64,000 nucleotides of DNA from Lachnospiraceae bacterium UBA7093 (GTDB lineage: Bacteria > Bacillota > Clostridia > Lachnospirales > Lachnospiraceae). Of this stretch, positions 18,485-27,213 are shown piece by piece. Each line of letters begins with the position of its first letter. Position 1 is the first letter of the stretch. The position numbers were made by a program, and so were the translations under genes. The notes under the pieces were generated by a model. The model was not told the DNA's origin, ran no database searches, and saw nothing but the letters and a program-made list of their open reading frames with translations. Location of the stretch: positions 12,589 to 76,588 of the forward strand of contig DKYT01000062.1 of NCBI GenBank assembly GCA_002492465.1. The letters run 5' to 3'.

Positions 18485-20080
18485 TTACCATCGTTCCCAA
18501 AAAACGTAGATGATCGTAATAAAGGTGAGCAGTGCAATGATACCGCTGTTTACAACGTGCATGGCTGCTGCTTTTACCGCTGTAAGACGGTCATTCCCCC
18601 AATGAGAATAGGAGGGAATATAGTATTTGTTTCCCAGCCCCAGGGCAATGGCAATGTAAACCAGACAGATCGCCACATAACGGAAGTCGCTGCTGCAGGT
18701 GTAGGGATAAATAATCACAAACGCCCCAAAGGAAATCAGCATGATCACATAGCCGGTGAGGAGAAAAATCGTGTCCTCCCGGCGCGTTCTCCTGTCAAGA
18801 AGTGTGACAGCCAGTAAAAGGGCAGTAAGAATGCCAAGCACCACCGCCAGCACAAAGGTAATCTGGCAAAGTACCAGAAGAATGTGGGGCAGGTCTGTGG
18901 GGTACTCCTCTGCAAACAGGGAGGTGTGGAACATAATGACCCAGGTGTTATGGCATGCCTTTGCGCTGATGGGGTGAAAGGGAAAGGCGAAATTCCAGTC
19001 CGAAAATGCCGGAATGCCCAGCCTGCTCCATAAGCTGTAGGTGTCCGTGTACATGGGAGAAGTTACGCCGGGAACAGGGACACCGGGCTTTTCGCCAAAC
19101 TGGATCAGGTTGCGGACAATCCAGGAAAGACCCACAGGGGCAACGATCAGGGCAAAAATGCAGTAATTTTTAATCCATTGCAAAATAAGGCTTTTCTTCC
19201 GGGAGTGGATCACGGAAATAAAATGCATCAGGAAAAGAATGCCCAGAGGAATGGCGAGAACAGCGGAATTAAGCTTGGTGATCATGCCAAATCCGATGCA
19301 CAGCGCCAGTCTTATCAATCCTGCTATATTTTTATTGCGCACCCATTTTAAAGATTCCAAAATAGTCAGGCACATGAAAAGAATGGTCAGCATATCGTTG
19401 TTGACGCTTCCTGCCATAATAATGGTGGCGGGGTGGAATGCCATAAAGGCAAGTCCGATATAAAGTCCCTTGCCTTTTATTTCCAGAGTATTCAGAATCC
19501 GCCAGGTTACCACCATGCACAGGCAGGAGTAAAGGAGGGGTAAAATCTGCAGATTTTCAAAGGCAAGCTCTTCCGTTACGCCCAGCCAGATGTTCAATTG
19601 AAGCCAAAGGCAGGAAACAATATGGTGGAAGGGCGGATGATAGTAGGCAAAAAGCTCATAGGGATTTAAGTCCGGCAGCTTATGAAATTTGTACAGGTAT
19701 TCAATATAGCCTATATGCCCGGGGTTCACGAAATCAGTGCCCATACCGGTGTAAGCGCCGGCATCGTGCTGACGGTCATACAGCCCGGACAGAAGTACAT
19801 AGCTGCACCGCAGCAGAACGCCCAGCAAAATCATCATATAGACAATCACATTTTCAGTCAGGCGCCGGGACAGCTTCAGATAAATCAGCACACCTCCGTA
19901 GACACAGAAAATGCAGGTGAGAACCAGAACCTTGGTATAATGGCTGGTGTAAAAGAAGCCGCTGCCCTGTCCTGCCGCCGTAAAAAGACAGCATACAAGG
20001 ATGGTCAGGCTCAGGCAAAGGAGGGTTCCCTTGGAGAAGGTCTGGTTGTCATCGGTATTTTGATATGGCAGTGTTTTCAT
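18485..20080 (-). CDS. Polytopic membrane protein, GT39/ArnT-like glycosyltransferase family
   Basis: Protein of 531 residues with about eleven hydrophobic segments. The first extracytoplasmic loop holds DRQHDAGAYTGMG and, further on, YELFAYYHPPFHHIVS, the Asp and YHPP pattern of lipid-linked-sugar dependent (GT-C fold) mannosyltransferases. These transfer a sugar from an undecaprenyl or dolichyl carrier on the outer face of the membrane. It lies 20 bases after the lipoprotein gene at 20101 and is probably co-transcribed. The acceptor is unknown. Confidence 0.75.
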   Translation of the reverse strand: MKTLPYQNTDDNQTFSKGTLLCLSLTILVCCLFTAAGQGSGFFYTSHYTKVLVLTCIFCVYGGVLIYLKLSRRLTENVIVYMMILLGVLLRCSYVLLSGLYDRQHDAGAYTGMGTDFVNPGHIGYIEYLYKFHKLPDLNPYELFAYYHPPFHHIVSCLWLQLNIWLGVTEELAFENLQILPLLYSCLCMVVTWRILNTLEIKGKGLYIGLAFMAFHPATIIMAGSVNNDMLTILFMCLTILESLKWVRNKNIAGLIRLALCIGFGMITKLNSAVLAIPLGILFLMHFISVIHSRKKSLILQWIKNYCIFALIVAPVGLSWIVRNLIQFGEKPGVPVPGVTSPMYTDTYSLWSRLGIPAFSDWNFAFPFHPISAKACHNTWVIMFHTSLFAEEYPTDLPHILLVLCQITFVLAVVLGILTALLLAVTLLDRRTRREDTIFLLTGYVIMLISFGAFVIIYPYTCSSDFRYVAICLVYIAIALGLGNKYYIPSYSHWGNDRLTAVKAAAMHVVNSGIIALLTFITIIYVFWERW

Positions 20081-20100
20081 TTATGGATCCTTTCGGTTTC

Positions 20101-21168
20101 TTAATAAATAGAAGTCACGTTTGTAATCTCGTTTTCGGTCACCTGAAACCGCCAGATGGAGTGCCCTGGAATGCGGTGTTCTGTGAGATACCAGAAATCG
20201 TCGATTGCGGTCATATAGTAAGGGGTTCCGCCTCCGATAAAGTAATGATAGATTTCCTCATAATCGCCCCTTGCAAGATCTTTTAGATCTTTAACCCGCA
20301 GCATGGTGGCGTAATCCTGGTTTCCGGTATCGTCGGTGGAGATGGTGATGTAATAATAATCCTGTATGGGAGTGAGCTGTACCATTCCGGCAAGTTCCGG
20401 CGGGACAGTGTATTCCTTTTGAACCTGAAAGCTGTAAAGATCCGCTTCTATGATGCTGGAGTTGCCGGATACAAAGTAAATACGGTCCTCTACAATGGTA
20501 AAGGAACGTACATATACCTGGGCAAGGGAAGGAATCCTATAGATTCCTGTCAGATACATACGGGAATCCCCCTGAGGATGCCGGAAAAGATACATTTCCC
20601 CGCTTTGGGAACTCCACACATAAAAGGTATCTGTGTATGTATCATAGACAATATAATGAGGGCGGTTGCCGATTTCCGTAAACTCCTGGGTGGGAACAAA
20701 AATCTTTTGACCGCTGGCATTGGTATCCTTTTCCATAATCAGGACCCGGTTGTTTTCCGTATCATCGATGAGATAAACCTGCCCGTCGCTTGCCAGGGTA
20801 TGTCCCATGGAAATATCCGTTGTCATAACCTGCCATTCATACAGGGGATCGGTCAGGTTATCATGATAGATTACCTGGTTGTTATAGCAGTCCACAATGA
20901 AGTAAGTATCCTCCACCTTCGTAATATAGGTAGGAACATTCAGACTGGGATTGGGATTGTTCGGTACGGTATCCAAAAGAGAAGGGTCAAAATCAATCAG
21001 AGAGGACTCCCGCAGATAGTCTTTTGGAATATATGGTTCTGCAGGTTCCGGTCTTTTGGCGCTGCAGGCGGTGAGAAAAACCATGGAAATACTCAGAAGA
21101 ATCCCCCCGGCGGATAAAATGACGCCTCTTTTCATAAAATTACTTTTTTTCGGTTGCTTTTCGTTCAT
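20101..21168 (-). CDS. Putative lipoprotein with repeated beta-strand (propeller-like) body
   Basis: Protein of 355 residues with a lipoprotein signal peptide ending in lipobox LTAC (Cys at about residue 35). The rest is rich in beta-strand segments of the type VEDTYFIVDCYNNQVIYH and GQVYLIDDTENNRVLIME, which look like NHL/propeller blades. It is the first gene of the minus-strand operon that also holds a GT-C enzyme, so it may work with it at the cell surface. The start could be the second Met (MKRGVILSAG, 11 residues later); neither has a clear ribosome site. Confidence 0.7.
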   Translation of the reverse strand: MNEKQPKKSNFMKRGVILSAGGILLSISMVFLTACSAKRPEPAEPYIPKDYLRESSLIDFDPSLLDTVPNNPNPSLNVPTYITKVEDTYFIVDCYNNQVIYHDNLTDPLYEWQVMTTDISMGHTLASDGQVYLIDDTENNRVLIMEKDTNASGQKIFVPTQEFTEIGNRPHYIVYDTYTDTFYVWSSQSGEMYLFRHPQGDSRMYLTGIYRIPSLAQVYVRSFTIVEDRIYFVSGNSSIIEADLYSFQVQKEYTVPPELAGMVQLTPIQDYYYITISTDDTGNQDYATMLRVKDLKDLARGDYEEIYHYFIGGGTPYYMTAIDDFWYLTEHRIPGHSIWRFQVTENEITNVTSIY

Positions 21169-21271
21169 ACAGTTATTATAAATTTTTTGCTTTTAATATA
21201 CAACGTTTTTTTGTATACTGAAAATAGATTTTGAGAGATCGGCAAAACCGCAAGGCGAGGGAGATATTGTT

Positions 21272-22369
21272 ATGAGGGAGTATAAGGAAAACAAAGAATT
21301 TCGAATCCTGTCCGCATTGGGTATTATTTTTGTGGTGGCAGGACATTTAGGATATAACGTTTTTGAGATTGGGGACCTGTTTCCCTATTATTCATTTCAT
21401 GTTTTCATTTTTTTGTTTGTATCGGGATATTTTTACAGGCAGGAAGCGGAGGAACGGATCGGAAGCTATATTCTGGGAAAAGTGGTAACCCTTCTTGTAC
21501 CTTATTTTATATGGAACCTTTTTTATGGAATTCTTGCGGCGCTTCTTCATGGCGTTGGTTTTTCCATAGGGGAGGGTTTATCCTTAAGGACGCTGTTTCT
21601 TTCTCCTTTCCTGGACGGGCACCAGTTTATGTATAACTTTCCGGCATGGTTCGTTCCCGTGCTGTTTATGCTGGAGGTGCTCAATGTGCTGATGCGCAAA
21701 ATCCTGTCGCTCCTTCGTCTGAACAAAGAATGGCTGATTTTTGCCGGATGCCTGATCGCCGGAATGGCGACGGTGTGGCTTGCCACAGGCGGGCATGTGT
21801 GGGGCTATTATAAGCTGCCGGGAAGGCTGCTTTTTATGATGCCGGGCTTCCAGATGGGAAGGATTTATCGGGAAAAGCTGGAAAAAAGAGATACTCTGGG
21901 GAACGGACCGTATTTCCTGATTGTAATCGGAATACAGGTGCTGATCACGATCTTATGCGGCGGACTTGCTTTCAGCGCCGTCTGGGTGGGGAGCTTTGCC
22001 AACGGTCCCCTGGTTCCCTATCTGACGGTTATGACGGGAATTGCCTTTTGGCTGAGGGTGGCAAGGGTGATAAAGAATATGCCTTATCTGGCTGAAAAAA
22101 TGGTTTTTATAGGAAGAAATACGTATTCTGTGATGATGCATCACGTGGTCTGTTTTATGCTGGTGAAGGGATTCTTTTATCTGTGCAGCCTGTATACGCC
22201 CTTGTGCGGCGAATTTGACAGGGAAATGTTTTTTCAGGAAATAAATTTTGTATACCTTGCAGGAGGAGCGGAGGCAAGCAAATGGATTTACCTGTTTGTG
22301 GGGATTGGACTGCCCCTGGCGATTGGCGTGCTGCAGCAAAAAATATTTGACAAAGTCAGAGGGGTATGA
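21272..22369 (+). CDS. Acyltransferase 3 family membrane protein
   Basis: Protein of 365 residues with about ten membrane segments. The N terminus EFRILSALGIIFVVAGHLGY carries the acyltransferase-3 catalytic His (AGH), and SYHVFIFLFVSGYFYR-like sequence follows. Family members O-acetylate surface sugars. GAGGGAGA precedes the ATG. It is divergent from the lipoprotein operon and is followed by a terminator at 22432. Confidence 0.88.
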   Translation: MREYKENKEFRILSALGIIFVVAGHLGYNVFEIGDLFPYYSFHVFIFLFVSGYFYRQEAEERIGSYILGKVVTLLVPYFIWNLFYGILAALLHGVGFSIGEGLSLRTLFLSPFLDGHQFMYNFPAWFVPVLFMLEVLNVLMRKILSLLRLNKEWLIFAGCLIAGMATVWLATGGHVWGYYKLPGRLLFMMPGFQMGRIYREKLEKRDTLGNGPYFLIVIGIQVLITILCGGLAFSAVWVGSFANGPLVPYLTVMTGIAFWLRVARVIKNMPYLAEKMVFIGRNTYSVMMHHVVCFMLVKGFFYLCSLYTPLCGEFDREMFFQEINFVYLAGGAEASKWIYLFVGIGLPLAIGVLQQKIFDKVRGV

Positions 22370-22431
22370 TAAGCTGAGTTCACTTACCGCTTAGAAAACG
22401 AAAGAAATTGATGATGAATTATGTACAGGTG

Positions 22432-22466
22432 ACCTGTCTGTGGAGATACCATGGGCAGGTTTTTTG
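22432..22466 (+). terminator. Intrinsic terminator after the acyltransferase gene
   Basis: A 12-bp stem including wobbles (ACCTGTCTGTGG with CCATGGGCAGGT), loop AGATA, followed by TTTTTTG. It lies inside the upstream part of the next open frame, which argues against using the earliest start (22440) for that gene. Confidence 0.8.
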
Positions 22467-22469
22467 TTA

Positions 22470-22505
22470 GATAAGCCGGCTCGCAAAGCGTGGCGGCGTT
22501 CGTTA
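22470..22505 (+). repeat. Dispersed REP-like repeat, single copy
   Basis: Matches the 37-bp unit found twice in tandem at 60221-60294 (core CCGGCTCGCAAAGCGTGGCG) with one mismatch (C for T in GGCGGCGTTCG). It sits between the terminator at 22432 and the ribosome site of the gene at 22527. Confidence 0.8.
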
Positions 22506-22526
22506 TGTTTTGGAATGGAGGAAAGA

Positions 22527-24482
22527 ATGAAAAAAAGAGTTTTTAAGCGGAAAAAGAACGTGATTGTGAGAAAAATACGAAAAGGTGCGGGGAAGGCTGT
22601 TTTGTGGGCTGCGGCAGCAGGTCTTATTTTAAGCGTACCCGCTCCGGTTTATGGAAAGGAAAGTTCTAAAAAGGTTGTGTCCTACATCTATCATAGACAT
22701 GTGGGGAGCGGCGATGCCCAGGGAGGCTGCTACGGAAAAGCAATAGAGCATATCCATCAGGGAAGCCCGGAGACAGGAGGCGCCTGCTATCAGATTCCGG
22801 TGTACCATACCCACCAGGGAAGCGCAGAAACGGGCGGCGGCTGTTATACGGTGCCCATTGAGCATATCCACAAGGGCAATAAAACCCAGGGCGGTGAATG
22901 CTATGTACCGGATAAAATCCACAGCCATACGGAAAGCTGCTATGAGTCAGGAAGATGCACGGTGCATTTTACCCAGGAAAGTGTGATTGAAACCCTGGAA
23001 GGGGATTGCCCCAGCCATCAGAAAACCACCCTGGTGCGGGCGAAAGGAACCGAGGTTCACGAAAACTGCGGAAAAGGAACCACAAGCGGCGAACGGCTTT
23101 ACTGTCAGAGCTGCGGCGTGATGTCGCCCACCCGTCATTCCTACAACAATCAGATCTGCGGTTTGGAGGACGGGCAGGTGCTGGAGTATCGAATCAATTG
23201 CAGCAAAAAGACGGACGGCTACAAAATCGGCTGTGGGAAAAAGGATGGAGAAATAGATTTTTATAATTGCAGCTGCAAAAAGACCATAGACGGATATGAG
23301 CTTAACTGCGGACTTACAGAGGAGGAACCCTGCGGCAGGCTGATTCTTTCCAATGAAACGGAGGGAAAAGAGGAGCAGGTCACCTTAAAAGTATGTTTTG
23401 AAGATCTTACGGGAGATAAACTAAAGCCCGCAGAGAATCCCTTCTGCTGGCTGAATGAGCAGGGAGAGGAGATTGGCGGAGGCGATCAAATCCAAGTGGC
23501 GGAAAACGGAACCTACGGTGTAAGGATACGGCTGGAAAATGAGGATATAGACCCCGCCGGGCTTTACAGCAGCATTTTTGTGGACAATATTTATAAGGAA
23601 GTTTTGCCTTCCGCCACTCCCCAGCCATCGGTAGTACCGACGGCTGTGCCAACGGCAGTACCGACGGCTGTGCCAACGGTAGCGCCAACGACAGTGCCGA
23701 CGACGGTACCGGAGCATAGTCCCGCCCCTGTAAATTCCCCTGAGCCTGCAAGGACGCCTGTACCTTCCCAGATGCCGGAAATTGCGCCCGGAGGTTCTGA
23801 AAGCAACCGAGGAGATGATTTGGCTCAGGAAAATGCCGGTGGAGAGAACACAGATGAGGAGGGAGTGAATCAAATAGTGGAAGAGCAGCCTTCCCCAACG
23901 CCCGGTAATCTCAGAAAACTGCCCCAAAAAGAAACGGACAGCGGCAGTTTGGGAAAGAAAGGACATAAAACGTCCGGCGAGAAGGAACAGGTGATACCTG
24001 AACAGGCGATACCGGAGAAGGCAATACATGAGACGGAGCCTGAGATACAAGAGGTGGAACAGGTTTCTCTGCCGGAAGTCAAAACGGAAGGAAGTCTGTC
24101 GTATCAGATTCATCAGAAGGAAAAGCAGGGAGGATTTTTTACCCTTCCCGGAGTTAAAATCATTTCCATTACCGCAGGAAGCGCGCTGCTGCTGTTAGGG
24201 CTGTTTCTGTTGCTTTTATACTTACGGCATAGTGTAAAAATATACAATGATGATGGAGAAGGCAGGATGCTTTACCTGGGACGTTGTCCTGTGAGAAAAG
24301 AGGAGGAGCTTTATGAAATCACCATTGAGGAGCAGATGATAGAACGGGCATATACCAACAGATATTGTATCAAACCCGGACTTTTCAGGCTTGGAAAGAG
24401 AGAAGAAACCCAGCTTGCCGTATATAAGGAAGGCAGAAACGTTGTGCTTGCCCTTGCCAGGGAAATGATTGCCGTGTTTTAA
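22527..24482 (+). CDS. Surface-anchored protein with Cys/His/Gly repeats and a C-terminal membrane segment
   Basis: Protein of 651 residues, family not recognised by name. Seen in order: very basic N terminus and signal segment (AVLWAAAAGLILSVPAPVYG); four imperfect repeats of about 23 residues of the form HxHxGSxxxGGxCYxxP (about residues 50-150); a Cys-rich region with several CSKK/CGKK/CSCKK turns up to about 275; a small beta domain (QVTLKVCFEDLTGDKL); a Pro/Thr stalk (PTAVPTAVPTAVP); a charged spacer; a membrane helix near 546-567; and an 83-residue cytoplasmic tail. GGAGG precedes ATG 22527. The repeats could bind metal or be disulphide-linked. Confidence 0.75.
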   Translation: MKKRVFKRKKNVIVRKIRKGAGKAVLWAAAAGLILSVPAPVYGKESSKKVVSYIYHRHVGSGDAQGGCYGKAIEHIHQGSPETGGACYQIPVYHTHQGSAETGGGCYTVPIEHIHKGNKTQGGECYVPDKIHSHTESCYESGRCTVHFTQESVIETLEGDCPSHQKTTLVRAKGTEVHENCGKGTTSGERLYCQSCGVMSPTRHSYNNQICGLEDGQVLEYRINCSKKTDGYKIGCGKKDGEIDFYNCSCKKTIDGYELNCGLTEEEPCGRLILSNETEGKEEQVTLKVCFEDLTGDKLKPAENPFCWLNEQGEEIGGGDQIQVAENGTYGVRIRLENEDIDPAGLYSSIFVDNIYKEVLPSATPQPSVVPTAVPTAVPTAVPTVAPTTVPTTVPEHSPAPVNSPEPARTPVPSQMPEIAPGGSESNRGDDLAQENAGGENTDEEGVNQIVEEQPSPTPGNLRKLPQKETDSGSLGKKGHKTSGEKEQVIPEQAIPEKAIHETEPEIQEVEQVSLPEVKTEGSLSYQIHQKEKQGGFFTLPGVKIISITAGSALLLLGLFLLLLYLRHSVKIYNDDGEGRMLYLGRCPVRKEEELYEITIEEQMIERAYTNRYCIKPGLFRLGKREETQLAVYKEGRNVVLALAREMIAVF

Positions 24483-24515
24483 GGAAAAAACAGGGGCTTC
24501 TTTTTCAGAAAAACC

Positions 24516-24544
24516 TTGCTTTTGCATAATGAACGTGATAGACT
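24516..24544 (+). promoter_or_regulatory. Candidate promoter for the amino-acid ABC operon
   Basis: TTGCTT and TAGACT separated by 17 bases. The start of transcription would fall near 24552, just ahead of the palindrome at 24564. Confidence 0.4.
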
Positions 24545-24563
24545 CATGGTGTTTACAAAATTA

Positions 24564-24579
24564 ATGCATAATTATGCAT
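24564..24579. promoter_or_regulatory. Perfect 16-bp palindrome, ARG-box-like operator
   Basis: ATGCATAATTATGCAT is identical to its reverse complement. It lies between the candidate promoter and the ribosome site of the binding-protein gene, and a half-site TGCATAAT recurs at 24524. The form resembles ArgR/AhrC boxes of Firmicutes, so arginine-responsive repression is inferred. Confidence 0.5.
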
Positions 24580-24594
24580 AAGGAGGAGAGTATT

Positions 24595-25374
24595 ATGAAA
24601 AAATTAGTCGCATTATTATTGGCGGCAGTGATGACCATGAGTCTACTTACAGCTTGTGGTAATAAGACCGCTGAAGAGGCAACCTCTCAGGCGATGGATG
24701 ACGGCGTACTTACGGTAGGAACCAATGCAGAATTTCCGCCCTTTGAGTACGTTGATGACAATGGAGAAGCGGATGGCTTTGACATTGCGCTGATCAAGGC
24801 AATCGGCGAGAAGCTGGGCGCAGAGGTAGTAGTGGAGAACATGGAGTTTGATTCACTGGTGGCATCCATTGGAAGCAAGATTGACGTTGCCATTGCAGGT
24901 ATGACCGTTACCGACGAAAGAAAAGAGTCCGTTGATTTTTCGGATTCCTACTATGAAGCGGTGCAGTATGTTATTCTTCCGGCGGACTCTGAAATTGCAA
25001 CAGCCGAGGATTTGGTTGGAAAAACCATCGGCGTTCAGCTGGGAACCACAGGAGACTTTATTGCAAGCGATGATATTGCAGATACCACAGTACAGCAGTA
25101 CAACAAGGCGGTGGATGCAGTGAACGACCTGATAAACGGAAGGCTTGACTGTGTGATCATAGACAAAAATCCTGCGCTGGTATTTGAAAGCAGATTTGAG
25201 GGACAGGTAAAGGCTGTTCCCGGCGAGCAGTTCGATTTTGGCGTTGAGGAATATGCCATTGCGCTGCCTAAGGGAGATACTGCACTTACCCAGCAGATCA
25301 ATGAGGCATTGGCTGAAATTAAGGAAGACGGAACCTTTGACCAGTTGGTAAAGACTTATATTGAAGGGGAATAA
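24595..25374 (+). CDS. Amino acid ABC transporter substrate-binding lipoprotein
   Basis: Protein of 259 residues of solute-binding family 3. The lipobox LLTAC gives a lipidated Cys at about residue 20. The mature part starts with VGTNAEFPPFEYVDDNGE and carries the family ligand-binding GFDIALIKAIGEKL segment and the hinge-region GVQLGTT. AAGGAGGAGAG is ahead of ATG 24595; the in-frame ATG at 24574 lies inside the palindrome and is rejected. It is similar in type to basic or polar amino acid binders, which agrees with an ARG-box-like upstream site. Permease and ATPase follow. Confidence 0.92.
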   Translation: MKKLVALLLAAVMTMSLLTACGNKTAEEATSQAMDDGVLTVGTNAEFPPFEYVDDNGEADGFDIALIKAIGEKLGAEVVVENMEFDSLVASIGSKIDVAIAGMTVTDERKESVDFSDSYYEAVQYVILPADSEIATAEDLVGKTIGVQLGTTGDFIASDDIADTTVQQYNKAVDAVNDLINGRLDCVIIDKNPALVFESRFEGQVKAVPGEQFDFGVEEYAIALPKGDTALTQQINEALAEIKEDGTFDQLVKTYIEGE

Positions 25375-25400
25375 GAAATCCGGATATAAGAAAGCATTCA

Positions 25401-25436
25401 GGGGATAGCATAGCAGCGTATATGCTATCCCCTTTT
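25401..25436 (+). terminator. Partial terminator between binding protein and permease
   Basis: A perfect 12-bp stem (GGGGATAGCATA with TATGCTATCCCC), loop of eight bases, then TTTT. It probably causes partial termination, giving more binding protein than membrane components. Confidence 0.75.
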
Positions 25437-25459
25437 GGGAAGAGAAAGGAGCTTGTGAC

Positions 25460-26161
25460 ATGCAGGCATGGTTTGATAAAGTGGGAAAAATGTTTGAGAT
25501 GGCATTTGTCACCGGAGACAGATGGAAGCTTTACCTGAAAGGCTTAAGCGTTACCCTGGAGGTCGCTTTTTTTGCAGCAATACTGGGCTTGCTCATCGGT
25601 ACGCTGGTGGCGCTTATGAAGCTGTCCACCAAAAGAAACGGGAAAAAGACCCTTTGGGCGCGGATTGCCAACGCTTACATAGATGTGATCAGGGGAACGC
25701 CGTCGGTACTGCAGCTGTTGATCATGTGGTTTATTGTGTTAAAAAACTGCAAAAACGGGGTGCTGATTGCAGTGCTGTCTTTCGGTATTAACAGCGGCGC
25801 TTATGTTGCGGAGATTGTGCGTGCCGGCATTCTGGCAGTGGACAAAGGGCAGACGGAGGCGGGGCGGTCCCTGGGACTTTCCAAAGCGCAGACCATGATC
25901 TACATTGTGATTCCCCAGGCGATTAAGAATGTGCTTCCCCCTATTGGAAATGAATTTATTGTGCTGCTGAAGGAGACGGCTATTGTGGGATACGTAAGCC
26001 TGACGGATCTTACCAGAACGGCAAATCAGATCTCTTCCAGAACCTACGAGGCGTTTATGCCGCTGATCGGAGCCGCCGTTATTTATTTTGTGATTATAAA
26101 GATACTGACTGTTTTATTGGATCAATTGGAGAGGAGACTGCGTAAAAGTGATAATCGTTAA
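25460..26161 (+). CDS. Amino acid ABC transporter permease (HisM/GlnP type)
   Basis: Protein of 233 residues with about five membrane segments. It carries the His/Glu/Gln/Arg/opine family signature around VIRGTPSVLQLLIMWF and the EAA loop EAGRSLGLSKAQTMIYIVIPQA. AGAAAGGAGC precedes the ATG. It overlaps the ATPase gene by 14 bases. Confidence 0.93.
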   Translation: MQAWFDKVGKMFEMAFVTGDRWKLYLKGLSVTLEVAFFAAILGLLIGTLVALMKLSTKRNGKKTLWARIANAYIDVIRGTPSVLQLLIMWFIVLKNCKNGVLIAVLSFGINSGAYVAEIVRAGILAVDKGQTEAGRSLGLSKAQTMIYIVIPQAIKNVLPPIGNEFIVLLKETAIVGYVSLTDLTRTANQISSRTYEAFMPLIGAAVIYFVIIKILTVLLDQLERRLRKSDNR

Positions 26162-26870
26162 AGACCTGCACAAAAAATTTGAAGATAACCATGTACTGCG
26201 GGGCGTAAGCTATCATATACATCAGGGGGAAAAGATTGTGATTGTAGGTCCTTCCGGCTCCGGTAAGAGTACCTTTCTGCGCTGCCTGAATCTTCTGGAA
26301 ACCCCTACAGAGGGTGAAATCTGGTTTGACGGACAGCTGATCACAGATCCCAAAATCAATATTGACAAGATCAGAGAGCATATGGGAATGGTATTCCAGA
26401 ATTTTAATTTATTCAACAACCTTTCCATTATGGATAATATTACTTTGGCTCCGGTGAAATTAAAGCTGATGAACAAGGAACAGGCAAGTGAAAAAGCGCT
26501 TCAGCTTCTTGCAAGAGTAGGACTGAAGGAAAAGGCGGACGCTTTCCCCAGCCAGCTTTCCGGCGGGCAAAAGCAGAGGATCGCCATTGTAAGATCTCTT
26601 GCCATGAACCCCAGAGTAATGCTTTTTGACGAGCCTACCTCGGCTCTGGATCCAGAAATGGTGGGCGAGGTTTTAGACGTAATGAAGGAGCTTGCAGAGA
26701 GCGGCATGACCATGGTGGTGGTGACCCATGAGATGGGGTTTGCCCGGGAAGTAGGGACTAAGGTGCTGTTTATGGATGAGGGGATTATTATGGAGGAGAA
26801 TACGCCGGGAGAGTTCTTTGGGAATCCTCAATGTGCCAGATTGCAGGACTTCTTATCGAAGGTTTTGTAG
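26148..26870 (+). CDS. Amino acid ABC transporter ATP-binding protein (GlnQ type)
   Basis: Protein of 240 residues with Walker A GPSGSGKST, Q-loop VFQNFNLF, signature LSGGQKQR, Walker B VMLFDEPTSALD and the switch His in VVTHEMGFA. Translation most likely begins at GTG 26148 inside the permease gene, an overlap that implies coupling. It completes the transporter with 24595 and 25460. A long inverted-repeat element begins four bases after its stop. Confidence 0.95.
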   Translation: MIIVKDLHKKFEDNHVLRGVSYHIHQGEKIVIVGPSGSGKSTFLRCLNLLETPTEGEIWFDGQLITDPKINIDKIREHMGMVFQNFNLFNNLSIMDNITLAPVKLKLMNKEQASEKALQLLARVGLKEKADAFPSQLSGGQKQRIAIVRSLAMNPRVMLFDEPTSALDPEMVGEVLDVMKELAESGMTMVVVTHEMGFAREVGTKVLFMDEGIIMEENTPGEFFGNPQCARLQDFLSKVL

Positions 26871-26873
26871 GAA

Positions 26874-27200
26874 GGAAAAGCGCGCCGGAAAGAGGCAGGT
26901 TCTGTGTCCGGATATGCCGGCGGCGCTCACGCAAAATGCGCATCCTTTACAGACCCGTCTTTAAATCGGATTTCACTAACAGAATGCGGTGAGTGCTTCA
27001 AGCCGGTCGGGGCAGAGCCAGCGGCATCCGTGCCGCGAGGCTCTTAAAACCGCCGTCCTGGCGGTTTTGCCCTCGTTTTTGAGGCATTCAGTAAGTGAAA
27101 TAGCCGATTTTACGCCAGGGTCTGTAAAGGATGCGCATTTTGCATGGACGCCGCCGGCATATCCGGGCACAGAACCTGCCCCTTTCCGGCGCGCTTTTCC
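26874..27200. repeat. Long inverted-repeat element E1
   Basis: Two imperfect arms of about 115 bases (26874-26986 and 27083-27200), beginning GGAAAAGCGCGCCGGAAAG, enclose a loop with smaller hairpins: GCGGCA-TCCG-TGCCGC at 27021-27036, and AAAACCGCC-GTCC-TGGCGGTTTT at 27046-27067. A core (AAATCGGATTTCACTAAC at about 26963 and GAGCCAGCGGCATCCGTGCC at 27015) is shared with element E2 at 29116, with nearly equal spacing. It fills the 343-base gap between convergent genes; open frames within it are shadows. No gene is seen here. Confidence 0.8.
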
Positions 27201-27213
27201 TTTTGCCAGAGTA

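Noticed and set aside
23421..24113. 230-residue minus-strand open frame with Arg/Tyr repeats
   Set aside because: Antisense of the Pro/Thr stalk of the surface protein; repetitive composition explains its length.
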